Assembly: GCA_017644185.1 (NCBI GenBank) | Contig: JAEPMA010000003.1 | Span: 424,852-488,851, forward strand | DNA length: 64,000 bases | Direction of reading: 5' to 3' | DNA from: Rhodospirillales bacterium | GTDB lineage: Bacteria > Pseudomonadota > Alphaproteobacteria > Rhodospirillales > Casp-alpha2 | Shown here: positions 8,476-17,691 of the stretch, piece after piece | Layout of the letters: each line of letters opens with the position of its first letter | Position numbering within the stretch: the first letter of the stretch is position 1 | The notes under the pieces: generated by a model | What the model was told of the DNA's origin: nothing | What the model saw: only the letters and a program-made list of their open reading frames with translations | The model's database searches: none | Made by a program: the position numbers and the translations under genes

Positions 8476-9296
8476 GGGGCGTCTTCATCCCCCTGGAGTC
8501 GCGCCAGATGCTGGAGGATGGTTGCTGCGGTTTCCTCGATCGAGCGCCGGGAAACATTGATCGTCGGCCATTCATTCTCGGTGAAAAGCCGCCGCGCACT
8601 GTTCACTTCTTCTTTCACCGCTTCTTCATCCACGTAATCCGTGTCGGGGTCCTGGTCGAGAAAACGAAGCCTTTGGCGGCGGATCTCGATCAGGCGTTTC
8701 GGGTCATTCGTCAAACCAACCACAGCCGGCCCATCCTTCAAAAACAACTCTTCCGGAAGCGGACACCCCGGTACATAGGGGATGTTGGCTGCTTTGATTC
8801 CACGGTTTGCGAGATAGATACAGGTCGGCGTTTTCGACGTTCGCGACACCCCAACCAGAACAACATCGGCGTTGCGGAGTTCGTGGGTCATCTGCCCATC
8901 GTCGTGGGCAAGCGCGAACTGCATCGCCTCGATCCGGTTGAAATATTCCTGGTCCATCGCATGCTGACCGCCGGGCCGAGGTTTGCTCTTTGCGTTCAGA
9001 TAAGCCCCGAGCGCCGCGACGACCGGATCCAAGACAGGAATGCATGGGATCTGGTTCATGCGGCAACCCTCTTCGAGGGCGAGACGATTTTTCTCATCGA
9101 CCAGGGTAAAGATCACGAAACCCGGTTGCTCACGTATCCGTTCCATCACTTCACGCACCTGATCGACGGTGCGTACCATCGGCCACAGATGCTCGCGGAC
9201 CTGAATATCATCGAACTGGACGAGGCATGCGCGGGCGAGCAAAGTCACCGTCTCACCAGTGGAGTCCGAAACCAGATGGAGATGAAATTCCTGCAT
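8472..9296 (-). CDS. ppsR: Pyruvate phosphate/water dikinase regulatory protein (DUF299)
   Basis: A 274-residue bifunctional kinase/pyrophosphorylase that switches pyruvate-phosphate dikinase or PEP synthase off and on by phosphorylating and dephosphorylating a threonine. The start FHLHLVSDSTGETV and the P-loop-like GVSRTSKTP (149-157) with following CIYLANRG are diagnostic. Whether the partner is PpdK or PpsA cannot be seen here. It is the first gene of the minus run and faces away from the proposed origin. Confidence 0.93.
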   Translation of the reverse strand: MQEFHLHLVSDSTGETVTLLARACLVQFDDIQVREHLWPMVRTVDQVREVMERIREQPGFVIFTLVDEKNRLALEEGCRMNQIPCIPVLDPVVAALGAYLNAKSKPRPGGQHAMDQEYFNRIEAMQFALAHDDGQMTHELRNADVVLVGVSRTSKTPTCIYLANRGIKAANIPYVPGCPLPEELFLKDGPAVVGLTNDPKRLIEIRRQRLRFLDQDPDTDYVDEEAVKEEVNSARRLFTENEWPTINVSRRSIEETAATILQHLARLQGDEDAP

Positions 9297-9348
9297 AACG
9301 CCGTCCTTCGGCCCCCGGATAACCGCCTTATAAGGCAGGGGATGAAAT

Positions 9349-9357
9349 TGTGGATAA
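9349..9357 (-). promoter_or_regulatory. Perfect DnaA box
   Basis: Reads TGTGGATAA on the plus strand, the exact complement of the consensus TTATCCACA. It lies 50 bases from the ppsR start inside the proposed origin. Confidence 0.7.
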
Positions 9358-9598
9358 CTTACAAGGCTCTAAAATCGGTCTTTAATACCCATAACGAGCT
9401 TACGGGATACACACGTTGTCCAAATGTGTAAATCTCTGAAGTCCCCAATAACGGCTTGGGATAACATGAAAACCCCAAGTTCCTGCGGTTTTAGAGAGTT
9501 TTTAGGTAATCAGCAAAGGGTATTGGAATCATTGATACTTTTTCCGGAACTGAAAAATACTTGCGGCGCGGTGGCAATAAACATATGGATGCGCCACG

Positions 9599-9618
9599 TC
9601 TGGATAACCTGTGGATGA
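9599..9618 (-). promoter_or_regulatory. Tandem DnaA-box-like pair
   Basis: TCTGGATAA (9599-9607) and TGTGGATGA (9610-9618) each match the DnaA consensus complement at 8 of 9 positions and stand in the same orientation 11 bases apart, about one helical turn, as in cooperative DnaA arrays. A 7/9 match on the other strand follows at 9623-9631. Confidence 0.6.
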
Positions 9619-9726
9619 CACATAATCCCCAGGATTCATTGGTCCAATTACAACTACTATATTCTTTATATATAGAGTCTATAGAAGTAAGCCCGGAGCT
9701 CACGAAGCGAGCGAAAGACCCACACG

Positions 9727-10794
9727 ATGCCTCTTAATTCCCAGTCCTCAGCATCCTCGGAACGTTCGGCAAAACCTTTCCTTCGGGTTTTCGAAGGGGA
9801 TGTAGTTTCACCTCCCCCCATCTGGATGATGCGTCAGGCCGGGCGGTATCTGCCGGAGTACCGTGAAATCCGTGCGGGGATCAGCTCGTTTCTGGAGTTT
9901 TGCTATACCCCGGATGCCGCGGTCGAGGTAACACTTCAACCGTTGCGCAGGTTCGGTTTCGATGCGTCGATCCTTTTTGCGGATATTCTAGTCATCCCTG
10001 ATGCTTTGGGTCAGAGGGTGACGTTCAAGGAGGGGGAGGGCCCTGTTCTGGAGCCGATCCGGGATGCGAAGGGCTTGGAGATCCTGAACGTCGACGGGGT
10101 GATCGATCATCTGGCGCCGATTTTCGAAACGTTGCGTCGGTTGTCCGTGGAGATTCCAAAGACCACGGGGTTGATCGGTTTTGCCGGGTCGCCCTGGACA
10201 GTCGCCGTCTACATGGTCGAGGGAAAAGGCCGGACGGAATGCGAGCGTGCGCGAGCGTGGGCATACCGAAATCCCGATGAATTCTCGAAACTGATGGATG
10301 TCCTGGTCGATGCGACGTCCCGGTATCTGATCGAACAGGTGAAGGCCGGCGCTGAGGTACTGCAGCTGTTCGATAGTTGGGCTGGCGTGCTTTCCGTCTC
10401 TCAATTCAAATCGTTAGTGATCGAACCGACCCGTCGCATCGTAGAAAACGTGAAAGCATCGGCGCCTGATGTGCCGATCATCGGTTTTCCGAGGCAGGGT
10501 GGAGTGATGATTCCCGAATACGTGAAACAAACCGGCGTCGATGGGGTGTCTTTGGATCATTCCGTGCCGCTCGATTGGGCGATGCGGGAAATCCCGGAAA
10601 CCTGCGTGTTGCAGGGGAACCTGGATAACCGTGTGCTCGTCGTGGGCGGAGATGCGCTGGACCGGGCTGTGGATGATATTCTAGAGCAAACGCGAGATCG
10701 ACGGTTCGTGTTCAACCTGGGTCATGGGATCGTACCGCAAACACCACCCGAGAATGTCGGGCGCGTGATCGACCGTATCCGGGGCAAGCGATGA
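9727..10794 (+). CDS. hemE: Uroporphyrinogen decarboxylase
   Basis: A 355-residue cytosolic enzyme that removes four carboxyl groups from uroporphyrinogen III to give coproporphyrinogen III. Family motifs are clear: PIWMMRQAGRYLPEYR near residues 36-50, LFADILVIPDALG, and GFAGSPWTVAVYMVEG. Length is standard. The first gene of hemE-hemH-hemJ, it starts directly downstream of the proposed origin, the same arrangement as Caulobacter. Its leader contains AT-rich TATATA sequence suited to a promoter, but the -10/-35 elements cannot be fixed by eye. hemH overlaps its stop by 4 bases. Confidence 0.97.
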   Translation: MPLNSQSSASSERSAKPFLRVFEGDVVSPPPIWMMRQAGRYLPEYREIRAGISSFLEFCYTPDAAVEVTLQPLRRFGFDASILFADILVIPDALGQRVTFKEGEGPVLEPIRDAKGLEILNVDGVIDHLAPIFETLRRLSVEIPKTTGLIGFAGSPWTVAVYMVEGKGRTECERARAWAYRNPDEFSKLMDVLVDATSRYLIEQVKAGAEVLQLFDSWAGVLSVSQFKSLVIEPTRRIVENVKASAPDVPIIGFPRQGGVMIPEYVKQTGVDGVSLDHSVPLDWAMREIPETCVLQGNLDNRVLVVGGDALDRAVDDILEQTRDRRFVFNLGHGIVPQTPPENVGRVIDRIRGKR

Positions 10795-11816
10795 AAACCG
10801 CCGTCGTCCTGTTCAATCTGGGCGGCCCTGACAGTCCGGACGCAGTCGAACCGTTTCTGTTCAATCTGTTTTCAGATCCGGCGATCATCCAGGTCCCTCA
10901 GCCGTTTCGGTGGCTTTTGGCGAAGCTGATCTCCAGACGCCGCGCGCCGATCGCGAAAGAGATCTATGAAAATCTGGGTGGGAAATCACCGTTGCTCGAA
11001 CTGACCGTTGAGCAGGCGCAGGCGCTGGAAAAGCAGTGTCCCGATCTTGGTGAGGTTAAAACCTTCATCTGCATGCGCTACTGGCATCCGATGAGCGATG
11101 CCACGGCGGCAGAGGTCAAGAAATTCGATCCGGATAAAATCATCCTTCTGCCGCTTTATCCCCAGTACTCGACAACGACGAGTGCGTCGTCGATCAAGGA
11201 TTGGCATCGCGCAGCCGGTGCGGCTGGAATTACCGTCCCAACCGTCGAAATCTGCTGCTATCCGGAAACGGACGGTTGGGTCGATGCGCAGGTTTCGCTG
11301 ATCCGAAACGCGTATACGGAAAAAGACGGTATCCGGAAGCCAAGAATACTGTTCTCGGCGCACGGTCTCCCGAAGAAGGTTGTCGCCGGCGGCGATCCTT
11401 ATCAATGGCAGGTGGAAAGAACGGCGGACTCGGTGGTCGAACGGCTCGCCATAGACGGGCTCGACTGGGTGGTTTGTTACCAAAGCCAGGTCGGTCCTTT
11501 GGAATGGATCGGGCCGTCGACCGATGATGAAATCAAACGCGCCGGTAAAGACGGCGTACCTTTGATCGTGGTCCCCATCGCCTTTGTTTCCGAGCATTCG
11601 GAGACACTGGTCGAGCTGGATATCGAATATAAGGAACTTGCGGAAGAACACGGCGTGCCGGGGTATACACGGATCGCCGCGGTCGGCACACACCCGTCGT
11701 TCGTCGCGGCTATGGCGGGTTTGGTGAGAAAAGCGATCCATGCCGACGAAACTCGGATATCCGGCGAAGGTGGACGCATTTGCCCAAAGAGTTGCAGCAA
11801 ATGCGCGTGGGCGTGA
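10791..11816 (+). CDS. hemH: Ferrochelatase
   Basis: A 341-residue enzyme that inserts iron into protoporphyrin IX, the last step of heme synthesis. The metal-site histidine is H191 in FSAHGLPKK, and SQVGPLEWIGPSTDD is the second family signature. The C-terminus holds three closely spaced cysteines, C331, C335 and C338, in a tail like those that bind a [2Fe-2S] cluster in some ferrochelatases; the fourth ligand is not obvious (C155/C156 are candidates). The ATGA overlap with hemE indicates translational coupling. Confidence 0.96.
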   Translation: MKTAVVLFNLGGPDSPDAVEPFLFNLFSDPAIIQVPQPFRWLLAKLISRRRAPIAKEIYENLGGKSPLLELTVEQAQALEKQCPDLGEVKTFICMRYWHPMSDATAAEVKKFDPDKIILLPLYPQYSTTTSASSIKDWHRAAGAAGITVPTVEICCYPETDGWVDAQVSLIRNAYTEKDGIRKPRILFSAHGLPKKVVAGGDPYQWQVERTADSVVERLAIDGLDWVVCYQSQVGPLEWIGPSTDDEIKRAGKDGVPLIVVPIAFVSEHSETLVELDIEYKELAEEHGVPGYTRIAAVGTHPSFVAAMAGLVRKAIHADETRISGEGGRICPKSCSKCAWA

Positions 11817-11832
11817 TACGGGATCGTATTTG

Positions 11833-12264
11833 ATGGATGGGACCGCGTATTTCTGGCTGAAGGCTCTCCATATCATCGCCGTCATCGCGTGGATGGCGGG
11901 CATGCTCTATTTGCCAAGATTATTCGTTTATCATGCGGATGCGGAAAAGGGCTCCGAGCTCTCGGAAACCCTTAAAATCATGGAGCGTAGATTGCTCCGT
12001 GCGATTATGAACCCGGCGATGATCGTGTCGCTGATTGCGGGCGGTTTTTTACTTGCGTATCAGGATTTTTCGTCCGGCTGGCTGCATGTCAAACTGACCT
12101 GTGTCGCCGGGCTCGCGATCATGCATATGGTGATGGCGAAATGGCGAAAAGACTTCGAAGCGGACCAAAATACCCGAGGCCACAAGTTCTATCGTATCGC
12201 CAATGAGATACCGACCGTCCTGATGATCGTTATCGTGATCATGGCTGTCGTGAAACCTTTCTGA
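11833..12264 (+). CDS. hemJ: Protoporphyrinogen oxidase HemJ
   Basis: A 143-residue membrane protein with four hydrophobic segments. It matches HemJ (UPF0093): FWLKALHIIAVIAWMAGM with the conserved histidine near the start, LPRLFVYH, and RIANEIPTVLMI near the end. HemJ oxidises protoporphyrinogen IX to protoporphyrin IX, the step before HemH. The ATG at 11833 gives the canonical N-terminus; longer readings run back into hemH. With hemE and hemH it forms the end of the heme pathway. Confidence 0.95.
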   Translation: MDGTAYFWLKALHIIAVIAWMAGMLYLPRLFVYHADAEKGSELSETLKIMERRLLRAIMNPAMIVSLIAGGFLLAYQDFSSGWLHVKLTCVAGLAIMHMVMAKWRKDFEADQNTRGHKFYRIANEIPTVLMIVIVIMAVVKPF

Positions 12265-12272
12265 AAAGCCAA

Positions 12273-12301
12273 TTGACAGGGTGCAAGTACTATCGTAATC
12301 G
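12273..12301 (+). promoter_or_regulatory. Possible rho promoter
   Basis: A perfect TTGACA (12273-12278) is followed after 17 bases by TAATCG, a poor -10. It lies right after the hemJ stop and would give a long rho leader of about 150 bases. Weak evidence. Confidence 0.3.
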
Positions 12302-12381
12302 TTTGCCATCTTAACCGGACGCGTTCCGACCTACTGTGATAGCCTAAACTTCTGAGCGGCATGAAAAGAGGCCGCGCCACA

Positions 12382-12395
12382 GGTCCCGAGGGACC
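12382..12395 (+). repeat. Inverted repeat in the rho leader
   Basis: GGTCCC (12382-12387) and GGGACC (12390-12395) form a tight stem around GA, enclosed by outer GGCCG and CGGCC. A run of six T lies 22 bases further on (12417-12422), too far for a standard terminator. It could be leader structure for rho autoregulation or an end for the hem transcript. Confidence 0.4.
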
Positions 12396-12458
12396 CGGCC
12401 GTTTCGGCATATCACGTTTTTTCCTTTCTCTCCCGAAACCGATAATCGAAGCAGATAC

Positions 12459-13715
12459 ATGAATCTTAAGGACCTCAAAGAAAAATCACCGGCAGACCTC
12501 TTGGCCTATGCCGAGGAGCTGGAGATCGAGAACGCAAGTTCGCTCAGGAAGCAGGACATGATGTTCGCGATCCTCAAGCATCTTGCCGAAGACGATATTG
12601 CGATCTTCGGCGACGGGGTGCTGGAGGTGCTTCAGGACGGCTTCGGGTTCCTCCGCAGCCCGGAAGCGAATTATTTGCCCGGCCCGGACGACATTTACGT
12701 CAGCCCGAGCCAGATCCGCCGCTTCTCTCTCAGAACCGGCGATACCGTCGAAGGTGAGATCCGCGCGCCGAAAGAGGGTGAGCGTTATTTCGCGCTCCTG
12801 AAGATCAACAAGGTCAACTTCGAAGATCCAGGCGCTGTTCGCCACAGGATTAACTTTGACAACCTGACGCCGCTCTATCCCGAAGAGCGGTTGGAAATGG
12901 AGATCGACGATCCGGAAGTAAAAGATCCGACACACCGGGTGCTGGATCTCGTCAGCCCGTTGGGTAAGGGTCAGCGTGGTTTGATCGTGGCGCCGCCGCG
13001 TACCGGTAAGACGGTCATGCTGCAGAACATGGCCAACTCGATCGCCCGTAATCACCCGGAATGCTATCTGATCGTGCTGCTGATCGACGAACGCCCCGAA
13101 GAAGTCACGGACATGGCGCGCACCGTGCGCGGCGAAGTGATTTCGTCGACATTTGACGAGCCTGCGACCCGCCACGTGCAGGTCACGGAAATGGTTTTGG
13201 AAAAAGCCAAGCGCCTGGTCGAACACAAACGCGATGTTGTGATCCTTCTGGACTCGATCACGCGTCTCGCACGCGCCTACAACACCGTCGTTCCGTCGTC
13301 GGGTAAGGTTTTGACGGGTGGCGTCGACGCCAACGCGCTCCAACGCCCGAAGCGGTTCTTCGGTGCGGCCCGTAACATCGAAGAGGGCGGTTCGCTGACG
13401 ATCATCGCGACCGCACTGATCGATACCGGGTCCCGCATGGACGAAGTCATCTTCGAAGAGTTCAAGGGTACCGGTAACTCGGAAATCATCCTCGACCGTA
13501 AGCTCTCCGACAAACGGACGTGGCCGACCATCGACATCACTAAGTCGGGCACCCGGAAAGAGGAACTGCTGGTCGACAAGGGCACATTGGCGAAGATGTG
13601 GGTGCTGCGCCGGATCCTGATGCCGATGGGCGTGGTCGACGCGATGGAGTTCCTCTTGGACAAGATCAAGACGTCCAAGAACAACGACGACTTCTTCGAT
13701 TCAATGAATCAGTAA
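12459..13715 (+). CDS. rho: Transcription termination factor Rho
   Basis: A 418-residue hexameric RNA-dependent ATPase that ends transcription at Rho-dependent sites. It starts [15 protein letters not shown] (Rho N domain), has the cold-shock-like RNA-binding domain (about 48-120; [22 protein letters not shown]), and the ATPase core with Walker A APPRTGKT near 179-186 and Walker [17 protein letters not shown]. Length is that of the family. A strong hairpin terminator follows. A long leader with an inverted repeat suits autoregulation, as known for E. coli rho. Confidence 0.98.
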   Translation: MNLKDLKEKSPADLLAYAEELEIENASSLRKQDMMFAILKHLAEDDIAIFGDGVLEVLQDGFGFLRSPEANYLPGPDDIYVSPSQIRRFSLRTGDTVEGEIRAPKEGERYFALLKINKVNFEDPGAVRHRINFDNLTPLYPEERLEMEIDDPEVKDPTHRVLDLVSPLGKGQRGLIVAPPRTGKTVMLQNMANSIARNHPECYLIVLLIDERPEEVTDMARTVRGEVISSTFDEPATRHVQVTEMVLEKAKRLVEHKRDVVILLDSITRLARAYNTVVPSSGKVLTGGVDANALQRPKRFFGAARNIEEGGSLTIIATALIDTGSRMDEVIFEEFKGTGNSEIILDRKLSDKRTWPTIDITKSGTRKEELLVDKGTLAKMWVLRRILMPMGVVDAMEFLLDKIKTSKNNDDFFDSMNQ

Positions 13716-13742
13716 ACGCCTACGGGCGCTTCATAGATTAAA

Positions 13743-13777
13743 GGGCACGGTGCCGTAAGGCCCGTGCCCTTTTCGTT
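13743..13777 (+). terminator. Intrinsic terminator of rho
   Basis: GGGCACGG (13743-13750) pairs perfectly with CCGTGCCC (13762-13769), followed by TTTTCGTTT. It lies between convergent rho and qor and probably ends rho; it may also serve qor from the other side. Confidence 0.85.
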
Positions 13778-13790
13778 TCGATAAGGTGGG

Positions 13791-14762
13791 TCAGACGGTG
13801 AACACGGTCGAGCCCGTCGTTTCACGCGCTTCGAGATCGGCATGCGCCTTGGCGACGTCTTTCAACTCGTACGTCTGATTGACCGCGATCTTGACGTCGC
13901 CGGACGTCACCGCATCGAACAGGTGCTTGGTGCCGTCGAGGACCAGCTCGCGTGTCGCGGTGTGGGTGCCCAGCGTCGGCCGGGTCACGTACAAAGAACC
14001 TTTCGGTGCCAGGATGCCCGGGTTGAAGGCGTCGACCGGGCCTGAGGCGTTCCCGAACGTGACCATCGTCCCGAACGGCTTGAGGCTGTCGAGGCTATCC
14101 ATGAACGTCGCCTTTCCGATACTGTCGTAAGCGACGGCAACGCCCTCACCCCCGGTCAGTTCCTTGACCCGTTCGGGGATGTTCTCGTCGCGGTAAAGGA
14201 TGGGGTGATCGCAGCCGTTGGCGACGGCAAGATCGGCTTTTTCCTTCGAGCCGACACACCCGATCACGGTCGCACCCAGTTTCTTTGCCCACTGGCATAG
14301 AATAAGACCGACACCACCCGCGGCAGCATAGACGAGAATATTATCGCCGGGCTTAACCTTATACGTTCTGAACAGCAGATACTGCGCGGTGAGCCCCTTG
14401 AGCATCATCGCCGCCGCGGTCTGGTCGTCGATGGCGTCCGGCAGCTTGACGACTTTCAACGTCGGCATGCAGCGCATTTCGGTATATGCGCCCGGCACCA
14501 TCGGATAGGCGACCCGGTCGCCGACTTTGAATTCGTCGACACCGTCACCCACCGCGTCGATGACGCCGGCGGCTTCCATGCCGATGATCGCGGGAAATTC
14601 GACCGGATAAAGGCCGGTGCGGAAATAGACGTCGATATAATTGAGACCGACGGCGTTCTGTTTGATGCGGACCTCGCCAGGTGCGGGATCGCCGACCTCG
14701 ACGTCTTCCCATTTAAGAACTTCTGGACCGCCGGCTTCATAAACGCGAATGGCTTTGACCAT
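13791..14762 (-). CDS. qor: NADPH:quinone oxidoreductase (zeta-crystallin type)
   Basis: A 323-residue zinc-free medium-chain dehydrogenase/reductase of the QOR family, reducing quinones with NADPH in the cytosol. The N-terminal GroES-like part has GLNYIDVYFRTGLYP and GMEAAGVIDAVG; the Rossmann part has VYAAAGGVGLILCQWAKKLGA. The catalytic-zinc cysteines of alcohol dehydrogenases are absent, as expected for this branch. It lies 66 bases after ogt in the same direction, so it may belong to that unit or have its own promoter. Confidence 0.9.
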   Translation of the reverse strand: MVKAIRVYEAGGPEVLKWEDVEVGDPAPGEVRIKQNAVGLNYIDVYFRTGLYPVEFPAIIGMEAAGVIDAVGDGVDEFKVGDRVAYPMVPGAYTEMRCMPTLKVVKLPDAIDDQTAAAMMLKGLTAQYLLFRTYKVKPGDNILVYAAAGGVGLILCQWAKKLGATVIGCVGSKEKADLAVANGCDHPILYRDENIPERVKELTGGEGVAVAYDSIGKATFMDSLDSLKPFGTMVTFGNASGPVDAFNPGILAPKGSLYVTRPTLGTHTATRELVLDGTKHLFDAVTSGDVKIAVNQTYELKDVAKAHADLEARETTGSTVFTV

Positions 14763-14828
14763 GATTATCCTCCCCTTATCAAAATGGTTTAACGAAATAT
14801 GGGGGGTCCTGGGTATTCCGACAAGGAA

Positions 14829-15296
14829 TCAGATCAGACCGAGACGGACCCCTTCGAGCATAAGGAGCTGGCGTTTCGTAGCTGCCCCGTCGGCGAACGA
14901 GTAACCGCCGATGGCGTCATTTGCGCCCAACACCCGGTGGCACGGGATGACAATCGGCAGCGGGTTGCGGCCGCAGGCACCGCCGATGGCGCGCGCCGAG
15001 CTTTTGACGGTCTCCGCCAACTCGCCATAAGTGCAGGTCTCGCCATATGGGATTTTTGCCATCGCATTCCAGATTTCACGCTGGCGCGGTGTCCCCGCCG
15101 GATTGGTGGGCAGGTCGAAAACCTTAAGTTTGCCATCGAAATAGTCGTCGATCTGGCGGCGTGCTTCTTTCAAGAGCGGATCGCCACTTCCCGCCCCTGG
15201 CACGGCCCCTGCTTCGATCACGATGAGCGCGCCGTCTTCCGAGAAAACCGTCAATGGCCCGATCGGGGAATTGAAGGAGATATACTCGGCCATCAT
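14829..15296 (-). CDS. ogt: Methylated-DNA-protein-cysteine methyltransferase
   Basis: A 155-residue suicide repair protein that removes alkyl groups from O6-alkylguanine. The acceptor is C119 in IPCHRV; R102 in SSARAIGGACGRNP is the arginine finger that flips the base. There is no AraC-like N-terminal Ada domain, so it is the constitutive Ogt type. Its ATG shares one base with the TAA of the upstream thioredoxin-domain gene, so the two are translationally coupled. Confidence 0.95.
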   Translation of the reverse strand: MMAEYISFNSPIGPLTVFSEDGALIVIEAGAVPGAGSGDPLLKEARRQIDDYFDGKLKVFDLPTNPAGTPRQREIWNAMAKIPYGETCTYGELAETVKSSARAIGGACGRNPLPIVIPCHRVLGANDAIGGYSFADGAATKRQLLMLEGVRLGLI

Positions 15297-17326
15297 TAAA
15301 TTCCCAAAGCGTCAGCGAGGGCTTTGGGATCGGTGACGGGTAAGGAGCACGTCGGCCCGACGCAGACATAGGCGGCGGGATTCCCGTCGACCGTGTCCTT
15401 TCCCGCGGCGGCATGATTGGCGGGCAGTTCCTTGCCAGGTGCAATGCGGGTGACGACGCTCAGCCGGTTCGGCGTTTTCAGTGCGACGTCCGCAAGGGCG
15501 TCGGTGGACGGGTCGTCGATATCGCCGGCGATCACGATCTGGGTGCCGCGCATCAGGAGTTCCCATGCGATCAGAAGGGTCGGATGATGGATGTTATGGG
15601 TCGGCTCTTCCGTCATGAAGGTATCGACCAATTGTTCGGCGCGGGCGCGGTGTGACGATTTTCCGGTCATCAGTGACAATCGGACTAAGACCTCCGCCAT
15701 GGTGCCGTTGCCGGCGGGTTGGGCGTTGTCGAAGATCGGCTTGGGACGCGCGACCAGCCCTGGAGTATCGTCGGCGGAGATGAAATACCCCCCCTGGTCT
15801 TGGTCGTAGTAATGATCGTCGGCGATCTTTACCCAGTTTTCAGCGTCGGTGAGATAGCTATCGTCACCGGTCGCTTCGGAAAGATAGAGCGCGGCGCGGG
15901 CCATGTTCGCATAATCATCGATGATCGCCGGGTGCTGTAATTTACCGGCACAGAACGAGTGGCGCAGACGACCGTCTTCGGCTGTCATGTTCGACTTCAC
16001 CCACGCAAATACATCCGTTGCGAGTCCGACCCAGCTGGGTTCGTCGAAGACGAGTCCGGCACGCACCAGACCGGCGATCACGAGGCCGTTCCAGTCGGCG
16101 AGGATCTTGTCGTCCCGGCCCGGTCGGATGCGGGTCGCGCGGCGCGCTAGCAACTTCTCACGCAGCGGCGCCATCGCGTTTTCCTGTGCGTTGTCCCAAC
16201 CCATCGTGTGCAGCCGGTTGAGGATGGTCTTCCCCTCCCAGTTCCCATCCGGTGTGACGTCGTAGACTTTCGCGAACGTGTCCGCGTCTTCACCCAGGAC
16301 TTCGCGAACCTCGTCCAGGGACCAAACGTAGAACTTGCCCTCTTCCTCTTCGCTGTCAGCGTCGAGCGCACCGGCGAAGGCGAAACCGTCCGCGCCGTCC
16401 TTGCCATTCTTCATCTCGCCCAGAAGCCAGCCGACAGTTTCCGCCGCGCGCTTTTTATAAAGCGGGCTCCTGGTTTTGAGATACACGTCGCTCATCAGCT
16501 CGAGAAGAAGCGCGTTGTCGTAGAGCATCTTTTCGAAGTGCGGCGCCAGCCAGCGGTCGTCGGTCGAGTACCGGGCGAAGCCGCCGCCCAGATGATCGTA
16601 GATCCCCCCCTGGCACATGTTGTCGAGGCTCAACGTCACCGCATCGGCGAAGATCGCGCTGTTCGATCTGAGATGCGCCGCCCACAAAAAGCGGAAGAAC
16701 ATCGGTTGCGGAAACTTGGGCGCGCCTTGGGTGCCACCGCTATAGGGGTCGACCATCCGGACGGCGGCGGCCGAAATCTGATCGAGGGTCTCGAGCGACA
16801 TCGTGCCCCCGCCCCGGGGCGCGAGCGCGTTCTGCATGGCGTCCCGGATCGCGCCGACGTTCCCGTCGACCTGATCGGGGGCGTTTTCGTAGGTGTGCGA
16901 GATCGACTTGAGAACCTGATCGAAGCCGGGCCGGCCATAGCGTGGTGTGGGAGGAAAATACGTCCCACCCCAGAACGGATCGCCGTCAGGGGTCAGAAAC
17001 ATCGTCAACGGCCAGCCCCCGTGCTCTCCCAAAAGCTGCAACGCGGTCTGATAGATGTTGTCGATATCCGGGCGTTCTTCCCTGTCGACTTTGATGTTGA
17101 TGAAACGCGCGTTCATCTCATCGGCGATGGCCGGGTTTTCGAAGCTCTCGTGCGCCATCACATGGCACCAGTGACACGCCGCATAGCCGACGCTGAGCAG
17201 GATGGGCTTGTTCTGGGATCTGGCGGCCTCGAGCGCTTCGTTGCCCCACGGATACCAGTGCACCGGGTTATCTTTGTGCTGGAGAAGATAGGGTGAGGTT
17301 TCCCGGTCGAGATGGTTGCGCGACAT
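15296..17326 (-). CDS. Thioredoxin domain-containing protein (DUF255, YyaL/SPATA20 family)
   Basis: A 676-residue protein. The N-terminal third is a thioredoxin-like DUF255 domain beginning [22 protein letters not shown], with the CHWCHVM motif near residues 51-57; the rest is an alpha/alpha-barrel region resembling N-acylglucosamine 2-epimerase/six-hairpin glycosidase folds ([27 protein letters not shown]). The biological function of this widespread family is not established. Length is typical. It is the first gene of a unit with ogt and perhaps qor, divergent from the small genes at 17437. Confidence 0.92.
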   Translation of the reverse strand: MSRNHLDRETSPYLLQHKDNPVHWYPWGNEALEAARSQNKPILLSVGYAACHWCHVMAHESFENPAIADEMNARFINIKVDREERPDIDNIYQTALQLLGEHGGWPLTMFLTPDGDPFWGGTYFPPTPRYGRPGFDQVLKSISHTYENAPDQVDGNVGAIRDAMQNALAPRGGGTMSLETLDQISAAAVRMVDPYSGGTQGAPKFPQPMFFRFLWAAHLRSNSAIFADAVTLSLDNMCQGGIYDHLGGGFARYSTDDRWLAPHFEKMLYDNALLLELMSDVYLKTRSPLYKKRAAETVGWLLGEMKNGKDGADGFAFAGALDADSEEEEGKFYVWSLDEVREVLGEDADTFAKVYDVTPDGNWEGKTILNRLHTMGWDNAQENAMAPLREKLLARRATRIRPGRDDKILADWNGLVIAGLVRAGLVFDEPSWVGLATDVFAWVKSNMTAEDGRLRHSFCAGKLQHPAIIDDYANMARAALYLSEATGDDSYLTDAENWVKIADDHYYDQDQGGYFISADDTPGLVARPKPIFDNAQPAGNGTMAEVLVRLSLMTGKSSHRARAEQLVDTFMTEEPTHNIHHPTLLIAWELLMRGTQIVIAGDIDDPSTDALADVALKTPNRLSVVTRIAPGKELPANHAAAGKDTVDGNPAAYVCVGPTCSLPVTDPKALADALGI

Positions 17327-17436
17327 GAAGCTCCTTTCCGCCGGCCGATAGAGGGCCGTTGCAGCGTGCCCTCTCCCCGCTTACCTTGTCGGGACCGGCG
17401 CGTTTCAAGCGTCCGCAGACCATGAGAGGGGCAGCC

Positions 17437-17688
17437 ATGAAGGTCAAGATCGATATCGATTGCACGCCCGAAGAAGCACGGACGTTTCTCGGGCTTCCCG
17501 ACGTCAAGCCGCTGCAGGAAGCGATGATGAAGGAAGTCGAGGAGCGGATGCGCGCCAATTTGCAGGCGATGGACCCGGAGACCATGTTCAAGACATGGCT
17601 GCCGGCGGGTATTCAGGGGTGGGAACAAATGCAGCGGATGTTCTGGTCGCAGATGGGTAAATCCGCCGATGACGAAAAGGAAGACTGA
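17437..17688 (+). CDS. Small conserved protein, DUF6489-like
   Basis: An 83-residue acidic protein beginning MKVKIDIDCTPEEARTFLGLPDV, ending in a basic-acidic tail. I believe it belongs to the DUF6489 family of alphaproteobacteria, from memory of the N-terminal pattern; no function is known. Trp residues (WLPAGIQGWEQMQRMFWSQM) mark the second half. The ATG at 17437 gives the family-like N-terminus; an in-frame reading 26 codons longer is non-homologous-looking. It is 3 bases from the ferredoxin-like gene, so the pair is surely co-expressed. Confidence 0.75.
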   Translation: MKVKIDIDCTPEEARTFLGLPDVKPLQEAMMKEVEERMRANLQAMDPETMFKTWLPAGIQGWEQMQRMFWSQMGKSADDEKED

Positions 17689-17691
17689 TCG

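Larger units (their letters stand above)
9297..9726. other. Candidate chromosome replication origin (oriC)
   Basis: This 430-base stretch between divergent ppsR and hemE has no convincing gene. It carries one perfect DnaA box (9349-9357), two 8/9 matches in close series (9599-9607 and 9610-9618) and two 7/9 matches (9456-9464; 9623-9631 opposite strand), followed by an AT-rich block (about 9645-9690, including TTTATATATAGAG). Three GANTC sites (9526, 9633, 9675) suit CcrM methylation. In Caulobacter the origin lies beside hemE, and parAB with parS sites lie about 10 kb away here. I found no clear CtrA TTAA-N7-TTAA site. The functional claim is inference. Confidence 0.65.

Noticed and set aside
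9424..9703. Short open frames inside the proposed origin
   Set aside because: Two overlapping frames of 64 and 70 codons have no ribosome site and no coding-like composition; the DNA is AT-rich and box-bearing.
16208..17296. A 362-codon open frame on the plus strand
   Set aside because: Antisense to the DUF255 gene, with shadow composition and no motif.
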